From: Jeongeupia sp. HS-3 | GTDB taxonomy: Bacteria > Pseudomonadota > Gammaproteobacteria > Burkholderiales > Chitinibacteraceae | Reading direction: 5' to 3' | DNA length: 64,000 nt | Assembly: GCF_015140455.1 (NCBI RefSeq) | Contig: NZ_AP024094.1 | Span: 2,232,001-2,296,000, forward strand | Shown: piece by piece, positions 44,381-53,474 of the stretch | Layout: the number at the start of each line of letters is the position of its first letter | Numbering within the stretch: position 1 is the stretch's first letter | Notes under the pieces: model-generated | What the model was told of the DNA's origin: nothing | What the model saw: the letters and a program-made list of their open reading frames with translations, nothing else | The model's database searches: none | Translations under genes and position numbers: made by a program

Positions 44381-45972
44381 GCAATCCCGATAGCATCAGC
44401 CCGCTGCTCGACAAGATGGATGCACTGCTGGCCCGTCACCGCGGCGAACCGCTGCGCGGCGATGATATTCCGGTACTGACCACCGAGATCGACGATATTC
44501 CGGTGCTCACCGACGAAGCCACTGATCCGGCGCTGATGTTTCATCCGGATGAGTTCCTGATGCCGCCGCCGACACCCAGCGCGCCGCCGGCAGTGGCCCC
44601 TTTACCCAGCCCGGCCAGCCCGGCGCCGGGTGAATTCCTCGATCTGCCGCTGCTTGATCTGGATGCGCTGATCTCGCCTTATCCGGAAACGGTGGACGAG
44701 AACTGGTTGCCGCCGCTCCCCGAAGGCAGTGACGACCCCATCAACATCACCACCCCGATCACGCTCGACTGGGACATTGCCGAAGCAAGCCACGAAGTCG
44801 CTGAAGTCGCTGAAGTCGCTGAAGTCGCTGAAGTCGCTGAAGTCGCTGAAGTCGCTGAAGTCGCTGAAGTCGCTGAAGTCGCTGAAGTCGCTGAAGTCGC
44901 TGAAGTCGCTGAAGTCGCTGAAGTCGCTGAAGTCGCTGAAGTCGCTGAAGTCGCTGAAGTCGCTGAAGTCGCTGAAGTCGCTGAAGTCGCTGAAGTCGCT
45001 GAAGTCGCTGAAGTCGCTGAAGTCGCTGAAGTCGCTGAAGTCGCTGAAGTCGCTGAAGTCGCTGAAGTCGCTGAAGTCGCTGAAGTCGCTGAAGTCGCTG
45101 AAGTCGCTGAAGTCGCTGAAGTCGCTGAAGTCGCTGAAGTCGCTGAAGTCGCTGAAGTCGCTGAAGTCGCTGAAGTCGCTGAAGTCGCTGAAGTCGCTGA
45201 AGTCGCTGAAGTCGCTGAAGTCGCCAAGTCTGATGCGATCGAAGTGGCCGAAGCAATCGAATTTGATGCGGCAACGATGGATGTGTTTGCTGATGCCGAT
45301 CCACTCAAGATCGAACAGGAAGCCGAAGCCGGGGTTGTCGCGGGTGATGCTGCTGCAAATACAAGCACCGGCATACAGTCCCCGGCACGACACACCCTGG
45401 TCTGGCACGGCAGTGATGAAGCGCTCGATGCCCAGCCGGATGAGGTGCCGGCCGAGATCGTCGAGGCAAGCGCAATCACGCCAGTGCTTGCCGCCATCAC
45501 CACGCCGCCCGATGAGATCGGTGTCGCACCGCTGACCGCGATCAGCCATGCAAGCTGGCGCCCCAACACGCTGTCCAGCCCGGCTGACGAGGTCGACGAC
45601 ATCTGGATTATCGATCTGGATGCGCTCGACGCTGGCGACGTATCCGCCGTCGAAATGCCGAAGCTCGAATCGGCGGCGGCGCCAGCTGCGGAAGCATTCG
45701 TTGATGCCCCGCAGCCATCAGCGCCCCTGCAGATCGACGCCGGCGCCATCTCCGAAATCACCGCCGCCGTCGGTGCCCATCTGGCGATCGATATCGCACT
45801 GGAAGTCGAACAGCGGGTCAAGCAGCAGATGGCGACGGTGATGAACACCGTCTACACCGACCTGCTGCACAAACTCGGCAGCGACATCGCGAACGAACTG
45901 GAAGCACAGCTGGCGCCGCGGATCAGCGAGCTCGTCAACGACGAGCTGCGCCGTAAGCGCCTGCTCGACTGA
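44377..45972 (+). CDS. Repeat-rich acidic protein with 48 EVA tandem repeats
   Basis: A 531-aa protein in three parts. Residues 1-139 are acidic and Pro-rich, with a twice-used DDIPVLT motif. Residues 140-283 are 48 exact Glu-Val-Ala triplets encoded by a 9-bp DNA repeat. Residues 284-531 are mixed, ending in a helical tail (VEQRVKQQMATVMNTVYTDL, then LELEAQ-type and RRKRLLD). There is no signal peptide. I do not know its function; proteins with DDIPVLT motifs beside holC occur in betaproteobacteria, but I cannot cite a role. ATG 44377 overlaps the holC stop. Confidence 0.8.
   Translation: MSNPDSISPLLDKMDALLARHRGEPLRGDDIPVLTTEIDDIPVLTDEATDPALMFHPDEFLMPPPTPSAPPAVAPLPSPASPAPGEFLDLPLLDLDALISPYPETVDENWLPPLPEGSDDPINITTPITLDWDIAEASHEVAEVAEVAEVAEVAEVAEVAEVAEVAEVAEVAEVAEVAEVAEVAEVAEVAEVAEVAEVAEVAEVAEVAEVAEVAEVAEVAEVAEVAEVAEVAEVAEVAEVAEVAEVAEVAEVAEVAEVAEVAEVAEVAEVAEVAEVAEVAEVAKSDAIEVAEAIEFDAATMDVFADADPLKIEQEAEAGVVAGDAAANTSTGIQSPARHTLVWHGSDEALDAQPDEVPAEIVEASAITPVLAAITTPPDEIGVAPLTAISHASWRPNTLSSPADEVDDIWIIDLDALDAGDVSAVEMPKLESAAAPAAEAFVDAPQPSAPLQIDAGAISEITAAVGAHLAIDIALEVEQRVKQQMATVMNTVYTDLLHKLGSDIANELEAQLAPRISELVNDELRRKRLLD
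44794..45225. repeat. 9-bp VNTR, 48 units
   Basis: The unit GAAGTCGCT repeats 48 times without a gap over 432 bp. Units 1-47 are identical and the last is GAAGTCGCC, a synonymous change. The unit length keeps the frame, so copy-number changes would lengthen or shorten the protein by three residues without breaking it. Confidence 0.99.
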
Positions 45973-45978
45973 ATCCGG

Positions 45979-46683
45979 CTAGTCTTTCAGCCGGAACACG
46001 ATCGGCACATGCACGTCGGCCTCGACCGGCGTATCGCCGCGCCTGGCGGCGATGAAATGCCAGCGCTCGGCCACGGTCTTGCGTGCGGCCTCGTCGAGCC
46101 GGCCAAAGCCGCTGCTGCGCTGCACCTCGACCGCCAGCGGCTTGCCATCGCGCCCGACCCTGACCTTGAGCACGACCTTGCCCACTTCGCCGCGCTGGCG
46201 CGACGCCAGCGGCATTTCCGGCTCGGGATTGGCCAGATAGCCGGGCCAGCTTGGCGGTGCACTCGGCGCCTCGCCGCCGCCCTCCGCAACGTGTGCGCGT
46301 GCGCCGTCTGGCTTGACCACTGCCGGCGGTGCGGTATCCGCGACCACAGGCTCGACCGGCTTGGTTTCAGCCGGAACAGTCGGTGCGGGCCGCGATACTG
46401 ACGGTGCCAGCGCCAAGACCGGCTGGCGCTGCGGCGCTGGCAAGCTGGCCTTCGGTGCCGCCGCCGGCTTGCCCTGTTTCGGAGCCGCGCTAAGCCGCAC
46501 CGCCACTGCTGCGGCCGGTGCCTCCAGTGCAGGCACCGCCGCCGGCGCAGCGAGCAGCACCACTGTCAGCGGCATTGCCGGCGAAGGCTGCGGCGGTACC
46601 GAATGCGCCAGCCAGCCGGAACCGAACGCCACGACACCGGCGTGCGCGGCGAACGAAACCAGCATGGCATAGCGCAGTTGCAC
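45979..46683 (-). CDS. TonB-like energy-transducing protein
   Basis: A protein of about 234 aa with one N-terminal membrane helix (LVSFAAHAGVVAFGSGWL), a long Pro/Ala-rich periplasmic spacer (residues about 30-150), and a C-terminal TonB domain (GEVGKVVLKVRVGRDGKPLA, WHFIAARRG). TonB passes energy from ExbBD to outer-membrane receptors. GTG at 46683 is placed just after the PepSY stop; ATG at 46665 is an alternative. No exbB or exbD is present. It is last in a receptor-PepSY-TonB run. Confidence 0.85.
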   Translation of the reverse strand: MQLRYAMLVSFAAHAGVVAFGSGWLAHSVPPQPSPAMPLTVVLLAAPAAVPALEAPAAAVAVRLSAAPKQGKPAAAPKASLPAPQRQPVLALAPSVSRPAPTVPAETKPVEPVVADTAPPAVVKPDGARAHVAEGGGEAPSAPPSWPGYLANPEPEMPLASRQRGEVGKVVLKVRVGRDGKPLAVEVQRSSGFGRLDEAARKTVAERWHFIAARRGDTPVEADVHVPIVFRLKD

Positions 46684-46685
46684 GG

Positions 46686-48194
46686 CTAGCGCCTGCGGGC
46701 GTCGCGGCGGCGCCACCACAGCGTCAGCCCGAGTGCCGCGGCGGCGACATTGGCGGCGGCAAAGCCGGCCAGGATGAGATCCCGCGCGGTCTTGCCCAGC
46801 CCGTCGAGCCAGTGCCATTTATGCAAGTAGGCGAACACGTATCCTTCCAGTCGGTCGCGGTTGTCGATGCGAACCGAGAACGCACCGGTCGCCGGCTCAA
46901 GGTAATAGGCCGGCTTCCCCGGCACGGCATAGTCGACGCGGTAAACCGGCAGGCGCTTCTGGAAAAAACCGTACTCGCCGCCGAACTGCGTCACCAGGGA
47001 GATGGTAGCCGCCGCATCGCTCGGCGCGCCAGCCCGCTGTGCCAGTTCCCGCGCATGCCGCTGCGCTACGTCAACATCGGTCCAGTTCGCACCGTCCCAG
47101 TAGCGTGGCAGCGTGCTCGCGGCATCGGCCTGATGGTGCTGATGCTCGGCCGTCGGCCTTGCGCCCCCCGCCGGCGCGGCCAACCACAGGCCCCGGCCGC
47201 CGACATTGACGGCGCTCAATCTCGCCACGCCGTCGGGCACCTCGGCCAATGGCGGCATTACCCCCGGCACCGGTGCCGCCGGGGTTGGTGATGGGGCACG
47301 GGCGAAGTACAGATGTACCAGCCCGCTGACTATCAGCATCACCCCGGCGATGCCCACGGCAACACCGAGGCCACGGTGCCAGCGCCGCAGCCGCTGCTGT
47401 CCGGGTTTCAGCGTCCCGGCGCGTCGACGGCTCAGCCACAGCGCCAGCCCGCCGAGCACGGTCAGCAGGCCACAACCGAGCAAGGTGGTGATGCCGGCTA
47501 GACGCAGCGGCTCGCTCGCCCACGCCCAGCTGTGCAACAGCACGAAAGCGCCCATCAGCACCCGCTTGCTGTCATTGGTCAAGGTCGACAGCCGCGCCTC
47601 ACCGGTATCGACAAACGCCGTCAGGCCATCACCCCGGTCGAACTCGACCCGCCACACCGGCAGGATCTTGTTCATCGCCGGGTAATCGCCGCCGAAGGCG
47701 GTGATCGGCGTGATCCGCGTGATGGGGCTGGACGAATCGCCGGCAAAGGCGCGCGCCAGCCGCTCGGCTTCGATCCGGTCGGCATCGACGATCTCGCGGC
47801 CGGTTTGTGCATCGGCCCAATGTCGCTGCGCCCCGTCGAGCGCGAGCCACTGCCACGCGGGGCGGCCGGCAAATGTCGTCAGTCGCAGCTCGCGCGCCGG
47901 GCCAGTCAAGGCTGGCACCACCGGTTTGAGCCCGGCCGGCAGCGGCGCGGCCGGCGTCGGCCGCTGCGCTTGCGGCGACAAGGCCGACATGATCGGATGC
48001 ATCACCCCGGTCAGCCCCCACAGCAGCACCGCGACACCGGCCGGCAGCGCCAGCAGCCGGTGCCAGCGCGTCAGCACCGCGACGAGCCGCCCGGTCTTGA
48101 GTACCGGCAGCGCGACGAAGCCCGTTTGCCGGTACGGTGGCGTCACCGGTTTCGGCCGGCGCCGGCGCAGGTAGCGGAAGAAGCCGCCGCTCAT
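46686..48194 (-). CDS. PepSY-associated transmembrane protein
   Basis: A 502-aa inner-membrane protein with PepSY_TM architecture: LTRWHRLLALPAGVAVLLWG, LHSWAWASEPLRLAGITT, RRWHRGLGVAVGIAGVMLIV and YVFAYLHKWHWLDGLGKTAR give four main helices with paired His residues (probable haem ligands), and two periplasmic PepSY-like loops. The second loop has AEHQHHQAD, possibly metal-binding. Such proteins often reduce ferric siderophores or other metal complexes; the substrate here is inferred from the neighbouring receptor. Its start overlaps the receptor stop (ATGA). Confidence 0.87.
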   Translation of the reverse strand: MSGGFFRYLRRRRPKPVTPPYRQTGFVALPVLKTGRLVAVLTRWHRLLALPAGVAVLLWGLTGVMHPIMSALSPQAQRPTPAAPLPAGLKPVVPALTGPARELRLTTFAGRPAWQWLALDGAQRHWADAQTGREIVDADRIEAERLARAFAGDSSSPITRITPITAFGGDYPAMNKILPVWRVEFDRGDGLTAFVDTGEARLSTLTNDSKRVLMGAFVLLHSWAWASEPLRLAGITTLLGCGLLTVLGGLALWLSRRRAGTLKPGQQRLRRWHRGLGVAVGIAGVMLIVSGLVHLYFARAPSPTPAAPVPGVMPPLAEVPDGVARLSAVNVGGRGLWLAAPAGGARPTAEHQHHQADAASTLPRYWDGANWTDVDVAQRHARELAQRAGAPSDAAATISLVTQFGGEYGFFQKRLPVYRVDYAVPGKPAYYLEPATGAFSVRIDNRDRLEGYVFAYLHKWHWLDGLGKTARDLILAGFAAANVAAAALGLTLWWRRRDARRR

Positions 48195-50278
48195 TTCGCC
48201 ACCTCGCCGCCGAAGGCGTAGCGCACCCCGATGAGCGCGGTGCGCGGTGCGCCCGGCGTGTAGGTGTCCTGCGCGTTCGGGCTGTACACGCCGACGCCGC
48301 TGTACGTCGACGACGCCGATTCGGCGTAACGCTTGTCGCCCAGGTTGATCACGCTCGCCCACGCCTCCCAGCCGCGATGAAAACCCCAGTTGGCGCGCAG
48401 ATTCAGCAGCGTGTGACCGTCGTAACGCACCGTATTGGCGTCGTTCATCCAGTACGGGCCGACATACTGGACTTCGAGCGCGAGCCGCGCCTTTTCAAAC
48501 GGCAGCCATGCCAGCGCGGCATTGCCGAACCAGTTCGGCGCCTGCGCCATGGTCTTGCCGGCGAAGTTCAACGCCGGCGTCGCCTGATAATCGCGGTACT
48601 CGTGCTGGGCGTAGCTGCCCGACAGCCGCCATTGCCACGCCTCGGCCACAGCGCCCGACAAGCCAAGCTCGATGCCGCGATGCCGCGTGCTGCCGGCATT
48701 GCGCGGCTCGGAGCGGCCCGGCTGGCTGCTGAAATTGACGATCTCGTCCTCGCCGTCGAGCTGGTACAGCGCCAGCTCGAGCGCGGTCTTGTACGGTAGC
48801 TGCGCGCGCACGCCGATCTCGACGTTGTCGTACGTCGCCGGCTTCAGGTCGGGCACCGCCAGCGACGAGAACAACTGGCCGACCTCGGGCGGCGTGAAGC
48901 CCTGGCTGTAGCTGGCGTAGCTGCTGAGCGCCTCGCTCATCTGCCACGTCAGCCCGAGCTTGGGCGAGGCATGAGAAAAATCCTGCGCCTGGCTGGCCGC
49001 GCCGGTGGTCGCGCTCGGCGTCAGGTTGTTGCGATAATCGTAGCCGACGCGGTCCCAGCGCAGCCCGGCGGTTGCGCGCCACGCGGTATTGATCGCCCAC
49101 TGCGCCTCGCCATAGAGCGCGGCGTTGCGCAGGTCGACGTGGTAATCGCGCCGCCGCGTTGTCTGCTGGTAGCCCAGATAGCGGCCGCTGGCCGGATCGC
49201 GCTGCACCGCCAGATTCCACTCGCCCTGATCATTGGGGCTTTCTTCCAAGGTGACGCCGCCGATCAGCCGCAACGGCCCCCAATCCTGCCGGTGCCGCGC
49301 ATCGACGCCAACCGAGCTGAAGAAGTTCTCGGTGGTTCGCCCCGACGCGGTGCTTGGGCCGGTGTTGAAGATCAGATAGCTCGGCAATTGATCGGTGTTG
49401 TTGTGGCGCCAGTAGACGCTGGCTGTGGTTTCGCCACCGTCGTTCCAGTTGCCAATCAGCTGCGCATAGGCGCGCATCGCCTCGACGTTGCGGTAGGTGA
49501 AGGTCTGGTAACTGTAGCCGGGGCGGTTGTTGTAATCGGACGGATTCAGGCTGCCCGGCATGTCGGTATCGAGCTTGTTGTAACTGAACAGCGTTTTCAG
49601 ATACGCCGTATCCGACAGCGTCAGGTCGCTGCGCAGCGTCGCCGAGGTTTTGTCGGCGTCGCTGTAGTCCTGCCAGCCGTCGCGCTGCCAGCTGCGGTAC
49701 GCGGTCAGCCGGCTGGCGAGCACGTCGTTGCCGCCGGTAATGCCGGCGTCGATGCGGCTGTAACCCTGGTTCGAGCCGCGCAAGGCGATGTCGCCACCAG
49801 GCGTACTGCTGGGCGCGCGACTGATGAAATTGACCGCGCCGCCGACGGCGTTGCTGCCGTACAGGCTGGACGCCGGGCCGCGCATCACCTCGACGCTGTC
49901 CTCGCCGTCCAGGTTGATTTCGTAGGTGGCGTTGTGGTTGAACACGCCCACCGGGCGGATCGGGATGCCGTCTTCGAGATATTGATACAAGGGCCGGGTC
50001 GAAATCGGCTGGCGGATCGCCATGCTGTGCTGCTCGTTACCGAGATCGGGCATCAGCACGCCGGGTACGGTGTCGAGCAGCTGGCTGATCGACGTCGGCT
50101 TGGTGTCGGCGATGGTTTTGGCGTCGACCTTGCCGATCGCGGCGGCGGTTTCTTTTAGCGGCGCCGCTTCGCGCGAGCCGGAGACGACGACTTCGTCGAG
50201 CAGCGGCGTTTCATTGGCGTACGAGCACGCGGCAGCGATCGCGAAGGCGAGCGCCACCGGTTGGATGGGCTGGTTCAT
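48191..50278 (-). CDS. TonB-dependent outer-membrane receptor
   Basis: A 695-aa receptor. A signal peptide (ALAFAIAAACSYA) precedes the TonB box (LLDEVVVSGSR), the plug domain (ISQLLDTVPGVLMPDLG, EVMRGPASSLYGSNAVGGAV) and a 22-strand barrel ending in an aromatic-type strand (TALIGVRYAFGGEVAK). It would import a metal complex such as a siderophore; the ligand cannot be told. It is first of receptor-PepSY-TonB, and a Fur-box-like dyad lies about 60 bp before its ATG. Confidence 0.94.
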   Translation of the reverse strand: MNQPIQPVALAFAIAAACSYANETPLLDEVVVSGSREAAPLKETAAAIGKVDAKTIADTKPTSISQLLDTVPGVLMPDLGNEQHSMAIRQPISTRPLYQYLEDGIPIRPVGVFNHNATYEINLDGEDSVEVMRGPASSLYGSNAVGGAVNFISRAPSSTPGGDIALRGSNQGYSRIDAGITGGNDVLASRLTAYRSWQRDGWQDYSDADKTSATLRSDLTLSDTAYLKTLFSYNKLDTDMPGSLNPSDYNNRPGYSYQTFTYRNVEAMRAYAQLIGNWNDGGETTASVYWRHNNTDQLPSYLIFNTGPSTASGRTTENFFSSVGVDARHRQDWGPLRLIGGVTLEESPNDQGEWNLAVQRDPASGRYLGYQQTTRRRDYHVDLRNAALYGEAQWAINTAWRATAGLRWDRVGYDYRNNLTPSATTGAASQAQDFSHASPKLGLTWQMSEALSSYASYSQGFTPPEVGQLFSSLAVPDLKPATYDNVEIGVRAQLPYKTALELALYQLDGEDEIVNFSSQPGRSEPRNAGSTRHRGIELGLSGAVAEAWQWRLSGSYAQHEYRDYQATPALNFAGKTMAQAPNWFGNAALAWLPFEKARLALEVQYVGPYWMNDANTVRYDGHTLLNLRANWGFHRGWEAWASVINLGDKRYAESASSTYSGVGVYSPNAQDTYTPGAPRTALIGVRYAFGGEVAK

Positions 50279-50334
50279 GCAGGCTCCTGCGCCGCGCGCA
50301 CGCGCGGCAACCGGCGGCGCCACGAGGGCGCGCC

Positions 50335-50350
50335 GATGATTCGTGTTATC
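50335..50350 (-). promoter_or_regulatory. Fur-box-like dyad upstream of the TonB receptor
   Basis: On the minus strand the sequence is GATAACACGAATCATC; aligned to the 19-bp Fur consensus it matches 12 of 19 positions, including GATAA and AATCAT half-sites. It sits between the DUF2946 stop and the receptor start. A weak call. Confidence 0.4.
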
Positions 50351-50368
50351 GGATTTGAGGGAGACGAA

Positions 50369-50743
50369 TCAGAGCAGGATGGGTGGCGCGCGCGGCGCGT
50401 GCGCCCAGACGCGCCGCGCCGGTGCCGGCCATAACGCGGCGACGAGCGCCGGTGTCACCGCGATCAGCGCGACCAGCGGCAGCGTGAATGTCGGTACCGG
50501 TGGCGGCAGTGCCTGCGCCGCCATGACCGCGCAAACCGGGCAGGCGATGGCCGACTTGACCGGCTGGTCCTTGCCGGCGATCACGACCTGGCGGATCTCG
50601 CCGCCCGGTGCGCACAGCGCCACGGTGACCGCGCCGCTCGCCATCGCCTGCGCGTGCACGAACGGCAGCGCGAGCTGCAGCACCAGCGCGATCAGCGCCG
50701 GCACACGGCCAAGACGGAGGAAACGGGCGAGCGAGATGCGCAC
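50369..50743 (-). CDS. DUF2946-like small membrane-associated protein
   Basis: About 124 aa from a GTG at 50743. It has a hydrophobic N-terminal segment (ALIALVLQLALPFVHA), then PVKSAIACPVCAVMAAQALP with a CPVC motif and a second hydrophobic stretch (FTLPLVALIAVTPALVAALW). These features, and its place beside a TonB receptor, fit DUF2946, a family of unknown function often near metal-uptake genes. The frame opens to a GTG at 50818, but that lies only about 12 bp after the tkt terminator, so the shorter form is preferred. Start uncertain. Confidence 0.65.
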   Translation of the reverse strand: MRISLARFLRLGRVPALIALVLQLALPFVHAQAMASGAVTVALCAPGGEIRQVVIAGKDQPVKSAIACPVCAVMAAQALPPPVPTFTLPLVALIAVTPALVAALWPAPARRVWAHAPRAPPILL

Positions 50744-50830
50744 GGGCAAACCGGAGAGGATGACGAGCAGGAGTCTAGGCAGCCGTCGCAGCGACAGCAA
50801 GCGCCACCGGGCGCGCACGAACGGCAGGCA

Positions 50831-50858
50831 ACAAAAAACGGGCCCCGTAGGGCCCGTT
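50831..50858 (-). terminator. Intrinsic terminator for tkt
   Basis: On the minus strand AACGGGCCC / GGGCCCGTT form a 9-bp stem around a 4-base loop, followed by a T-run (complement of AAAAAA 50833-50838). It lies beyond the dispersed repeat that follows tkt. Confidence 0.85.
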
Positions 50859-50898
50859 GTTCAGTGGCTGCTGATCACTTCGAAACCTGGCCGAGCTG

Positions 50899-51042
50899 GC
50901 GAGCGAGCCAAAGCAGTTTGCTCGCGCCCGAAGCGCAGGAACCGGAATGGACATGCAGGTCCATGAGGACGACCCGATAGGTAGTCCCCTTGCGAGGTTC
51001 CGAGCATCGGACGAGGGCAAAATGCGCAGGCGCAGCCGCCAG
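50899..51042. repeat. Dispersed intergenic repeat, copy B (near tkt)
   Basis: Second copy of the element at 38871-39010. Shared blocks are GCGAGCGAGCCAAAGCAGTT, GAACCGGAATGGACATG with dyad ATGGAC/GTCCAT, and GCAAAATGCGCAGGCGCAGC. It has an insertion in the centre (about 20-25 bp with GACCCGATAGGTAGTCCCC) relative to copy A. It occupies most of the space between the tkt stop and the terminator; the remaining bases of this 312-bp gap hold no gene. Confidence 0.8.
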
Positions 51043-51055
51043 ATGGGTCAGATTT

Positions 51056-53056
51056 TTACTTCAGCAGCGCCTTGGCACGTGCCACGACGTTGTCGACGGT
51101 GAAGCCGAACAGCTTGAACAGCTCGCCGGCCGGTGCCGATTCACCGAAGTGATCCAGACCGATCACGTCGCCTTCGAGGCCGACATACTTGCGCCAGCCG
51201 TCGGTCACGCCAGCCTCGACCGCCAGACGCGGCACGCCGGCCGGCAGTACCGATGCCTGGTAGGCCTTGTCCTGCTTGTCGAAGACGTTGGTCGACGGCA
51301 TCGACACCACGCGAGCGGCAATGCCTTCAGCGGCCAGCACTTCGGCGGCCTTGACGATCAGGTCCAGCTCGGAGCCGGTTGCGATCAGCACCACCTTGGC
51401 ATCCGCCGCATCGCGCAGCACATAACCGCCCTTCTTGATGTCGGCGATTTGCGCGTCGGTCCGCGACTGGAACTGCAGGTTCTGGCGGGTGAAGATCAGC
51501 GTCGACGGCGTGGCCTTCTGCTCGATCGCATCGGCCCAGGCCACCAGCGTTTCGACGGTATCGGCCGGACGCCAGACGTTCATGTTCGGGATCAGCCGCA
51601 GCGTTGCGGTCTGTTCGACGGCCTGGTGGGTCGGGCCGTCTTCACCGAGACCGATCGAGTCGTGGGTGAACACGAACAGGGTCGGAATCTTCATCAGCGC
51701 GGCCATGCGCAGCGCGTTGCGGGCGTATTCGCTGAACATCAGGAAGGTCGCGCCGTACGGACGCCAGCCGCCATGCAGCTGCGTGCCGTTCATGATCGCG
51801 GCCATGCCGAATTCACGCACGCCGTAGCTGATATGGTCGCCAACGAGTTCGTTGCCAACGCGCTTCAGTGGCGTACTGCCCTTCCAGTTGGTCAGGTTCG
51901 AGCCGGTCAGATCGGCCGAGCCGCCGAGCATTTCCGGCAGGTGTGGCACATAGGCCGACAGCGCGTTCTGGCTGGCCTTGCGGGTGGCGATGGTTTCGGC
52001 CTTGGCATTGGCCTCGGCGATTGCATCGGCGACGACCTTGCTCCACGTCGCCGGCAATTCGCCTGCGTTGCGGCGCTTGAACTCGGCAGCCAGATCCGGA
52101 TGAACCTCGGCGTATTCCTTGAACAGCCGATTCCACTCGGCTTCCCACTTCTCGCCGGCTTCTTTCTTGTCCCAGGCGGCGTAGACCTGCGCCGGGACTT
52201 CGAACGGTTCGTACAACCAGCCGATGCTGTCGCGGGTCGCGCGGATTTCAGCATCACCCAGCGGCGCGCCGTGCGAATCGTGGCTATTGGCCTTGTTCGG
52301 GCTGCCCTTGCCGATGATGGTCTTGCAGCAGATCAGCGTCGGCTTGTCGGTGACGGCCTTGGCTTCTTCGATCGCCTTCTTCACCGCGTCGACATCGTGG
52401 CCGTCGATCGGGCGGATCACATGCCAGCCATAGGCTTCAAAACGGCCCGGCGTATTGTCGGTGAACCAGCCTTCAACATGGCCGTCGATCGAGATGCCAT
52501 TGTCGTCCCAGAACGCCACCAGCTTGCCCAAGCCCCAAGTGCCGGCGAGCGCGGCGGCTTCGTGGCTGATGCCTTCCATCAGGCAGCCGTCGCCGAGGAA
52601 GCAGTAGGTATGGTGATTGACGATGTCAAAGCCCGGCTTGTTGAACTCGCGCGCCAGCAGCTTTTCAGCGAGCGCGAAGCCGACGGCGTTGGTGATGCCC
52701 TGACCCAGCGGGCCGGTGGTGGTTTCGACACCGACGGTGTAGCCGTACTCCGGGTGACCCGGGGTCTTGCTATGCAACTGACGGAAATTCTTCAGATCGT
52801 CGATCGACACGTCGTAGCCGGTCAGGTGCAACAGCGCGTATTGCAGCATCGAACCGTGACCGTTGGAGAGGATGAAACGGTCGCGGTTGGCCCAGTGCGG
52901 GTTTTGCGGGTTGAAGCGCATTTCGCCTTCGCCCCACAGTGCCAACGCGATTTCGGCCATGCCCATTGGCATGCCAGGGTGACCAGAGTTGGCTTTTTGC
53001 ACTGCGTCCATCGCGAGAGCGCGAATGGCATTGGCAAGTTCGGCGCGGTTGGCCAT
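51056..53056 (-). CDS. tkt: Transketolase
   Basis: A 666-aa thiamine-diphosphate enzyme. [20 protein letters not shown] is the TPP/Mg motif, with [17 protein letters not shown] near the N-terminus and [19 protein letters not shown] in the pyrimidine domain. It moves two-carbon units in the pentose-phosphate pathway. ATG at 53056 has GGAGG 9 nt before it; the more upstream ATG at 53065 directly abuts that site and is rejected. Promoter lies in the 290-bp gap before the small His-rich ORF, which is otherwise featureless apart from the Fur-box region. Confidence 0.98.
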   Translation of the reverse strand: MANRAELANAIRALAMDAVQKANSGHPGMPMGMAEIALALWGEGEMRFNPQNPHWANRDRFILSNGHGSMLQYALLHLTGYDVSIDDLKNFRQLHSKTPGHPEYGYTVGVETTTGPLGQGITNAVGFALAEKLLAREFNKPGFDIVNHHTYCFLGDGCLMEGISHEAAALAGTWGLGKLVAFWDDNGISIDGHVEGWFTDNTPGRFEAYGWHVIRPIDGHDVDAVKKAIEEAKAVTDKPTLICCKTIIGKGSPNKANSHDSHGAPLGDAEIRATRDSIGWLYEPFEVPAQVYAAWDKKEAGEKWEAEWNRLFKEYAEVHPDLAAEFKRRNAGELPATWSKVVADAIAEANAKAETIATRKASQNALSAYVPHLPEMLGGSADLTGSNLTNWKGSTPLKRVGNELVGDHISYGVREFGMAAIMNGTQLHGGWRPYGATFLMFSEYARNALRMAALMKIPTLFVFTHDSIGLGEDGPTHQAVEQTATLRLIPNMNVWRPADTVETLVAWADAIEQKATPSTLIFTRQNLQFQSRTDAQIADIKKGGYVLRDAADAKVVLIATGSELDLIVKAAEVLAAEGIAARVVSMPSTNVFDKQDKAYQASVLPAGVPRLAVEAGVTDGWRKYVGLEGDVIGLDHFGESAPAGELFKLFGFTVDNVVARAKALLK

Positions 53057-53272
53057 GGGGAACATCCTCCGCAAACAGGGTTCGATTCAAAGGGAAACTG
53101 CGTAACAAGCGGTTCACGGCATTATCCCCGACGCATATACGCAGGGACAACCGGAATCAGATCAGGTTTTACCGCAACGGCACTGTCATGGCGTTGCGCC
53201 AGCGCAAAGCAGACCGGAGCTCGACCGCTACGATATCGCCATAGCAGCGGGCTATGGTGAAAGAAGGAAAAA

Positions 53273-53306
53273 TTTACTTCATTAAATAATAACGATTATC
53301 AATAAT
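53273..53306 (+). promoter_or_regulatory. Promoter overlapped by a Fur-box-like site
   Basis: AT-rich patch with -35-like TTTACT (53273-53278), an 18-bp spacer and -10-like TATCAA (53297-53302). The window 53288-53306 matches the 19-bp Fur consensus at 13 of 19 positions (AATAACGATTATCAATAAT). It lies 41-59 bp before the 36-codon ORF and upstream of gpmA. Confidence 0.55.
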
Positions 53307-53346
53307 GAAGTGGACGAAACTGCTGTTCGATGCCAAGGAGAACGCC

Positions 53347-53457
53347 ATGAGCGCCGTCTACATGCATCACCACCATCACAGCCCCCTGCGCCGCCGCGTG
53401 CGCTACGGCCTGGGCGGTCTTGTCTGGCTGGGCGCGCTATTGGCGCTGATCTTCTGA
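53347..53457 (+). CDS. 36-aa His-rich small membrane protein
   Basis: A short ORF beginning [19 protein letters not shown] and ending in one hydrophobic helix of about 17 residues ([17 protein letters not shown]). AAGGAG lies 6 nt before the ATG, and the stop is 17 bp before the gpmA start, so translation and co-transcription with gpmA look likely. Five consecutive His next to a basic patch and a helix would suit a membrane metal-binding peptide. I do not recognise it. It is too short for standard gene callers. Confidence 0.6.
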   Translation: MSAVYMHHHHHSPLRRRVRYGLGGLVWLGALLALIF

Positions 53458-53474
53458 TCTCACCTGGAGTAGCC

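Noticed and set aside
44794..45225. The tandem array considered as a CRISPR array.
   Set aside because: Units are adjacent with no spacers and no cas genes are present.
44377..45972. Repeat-containing frames on both strands through the 9-bp array look like long coding regions (SDF, ATS, LKS, RLQ repeats).
   Set aside because: They exist only because a 9-bp unit without a stop in any frame is repeated 48 times; only one frame has a ribosome-coupled start and a non-repeat domain on both sides.
53347..53400. The MHHHHH start considered as a cloning tag or vector contamination.
   Set aside because: The surrounding DNA is continuous with chromosome-like sequence, has its own ribosome site and a natural membrane helix, and no vector sequence is present.
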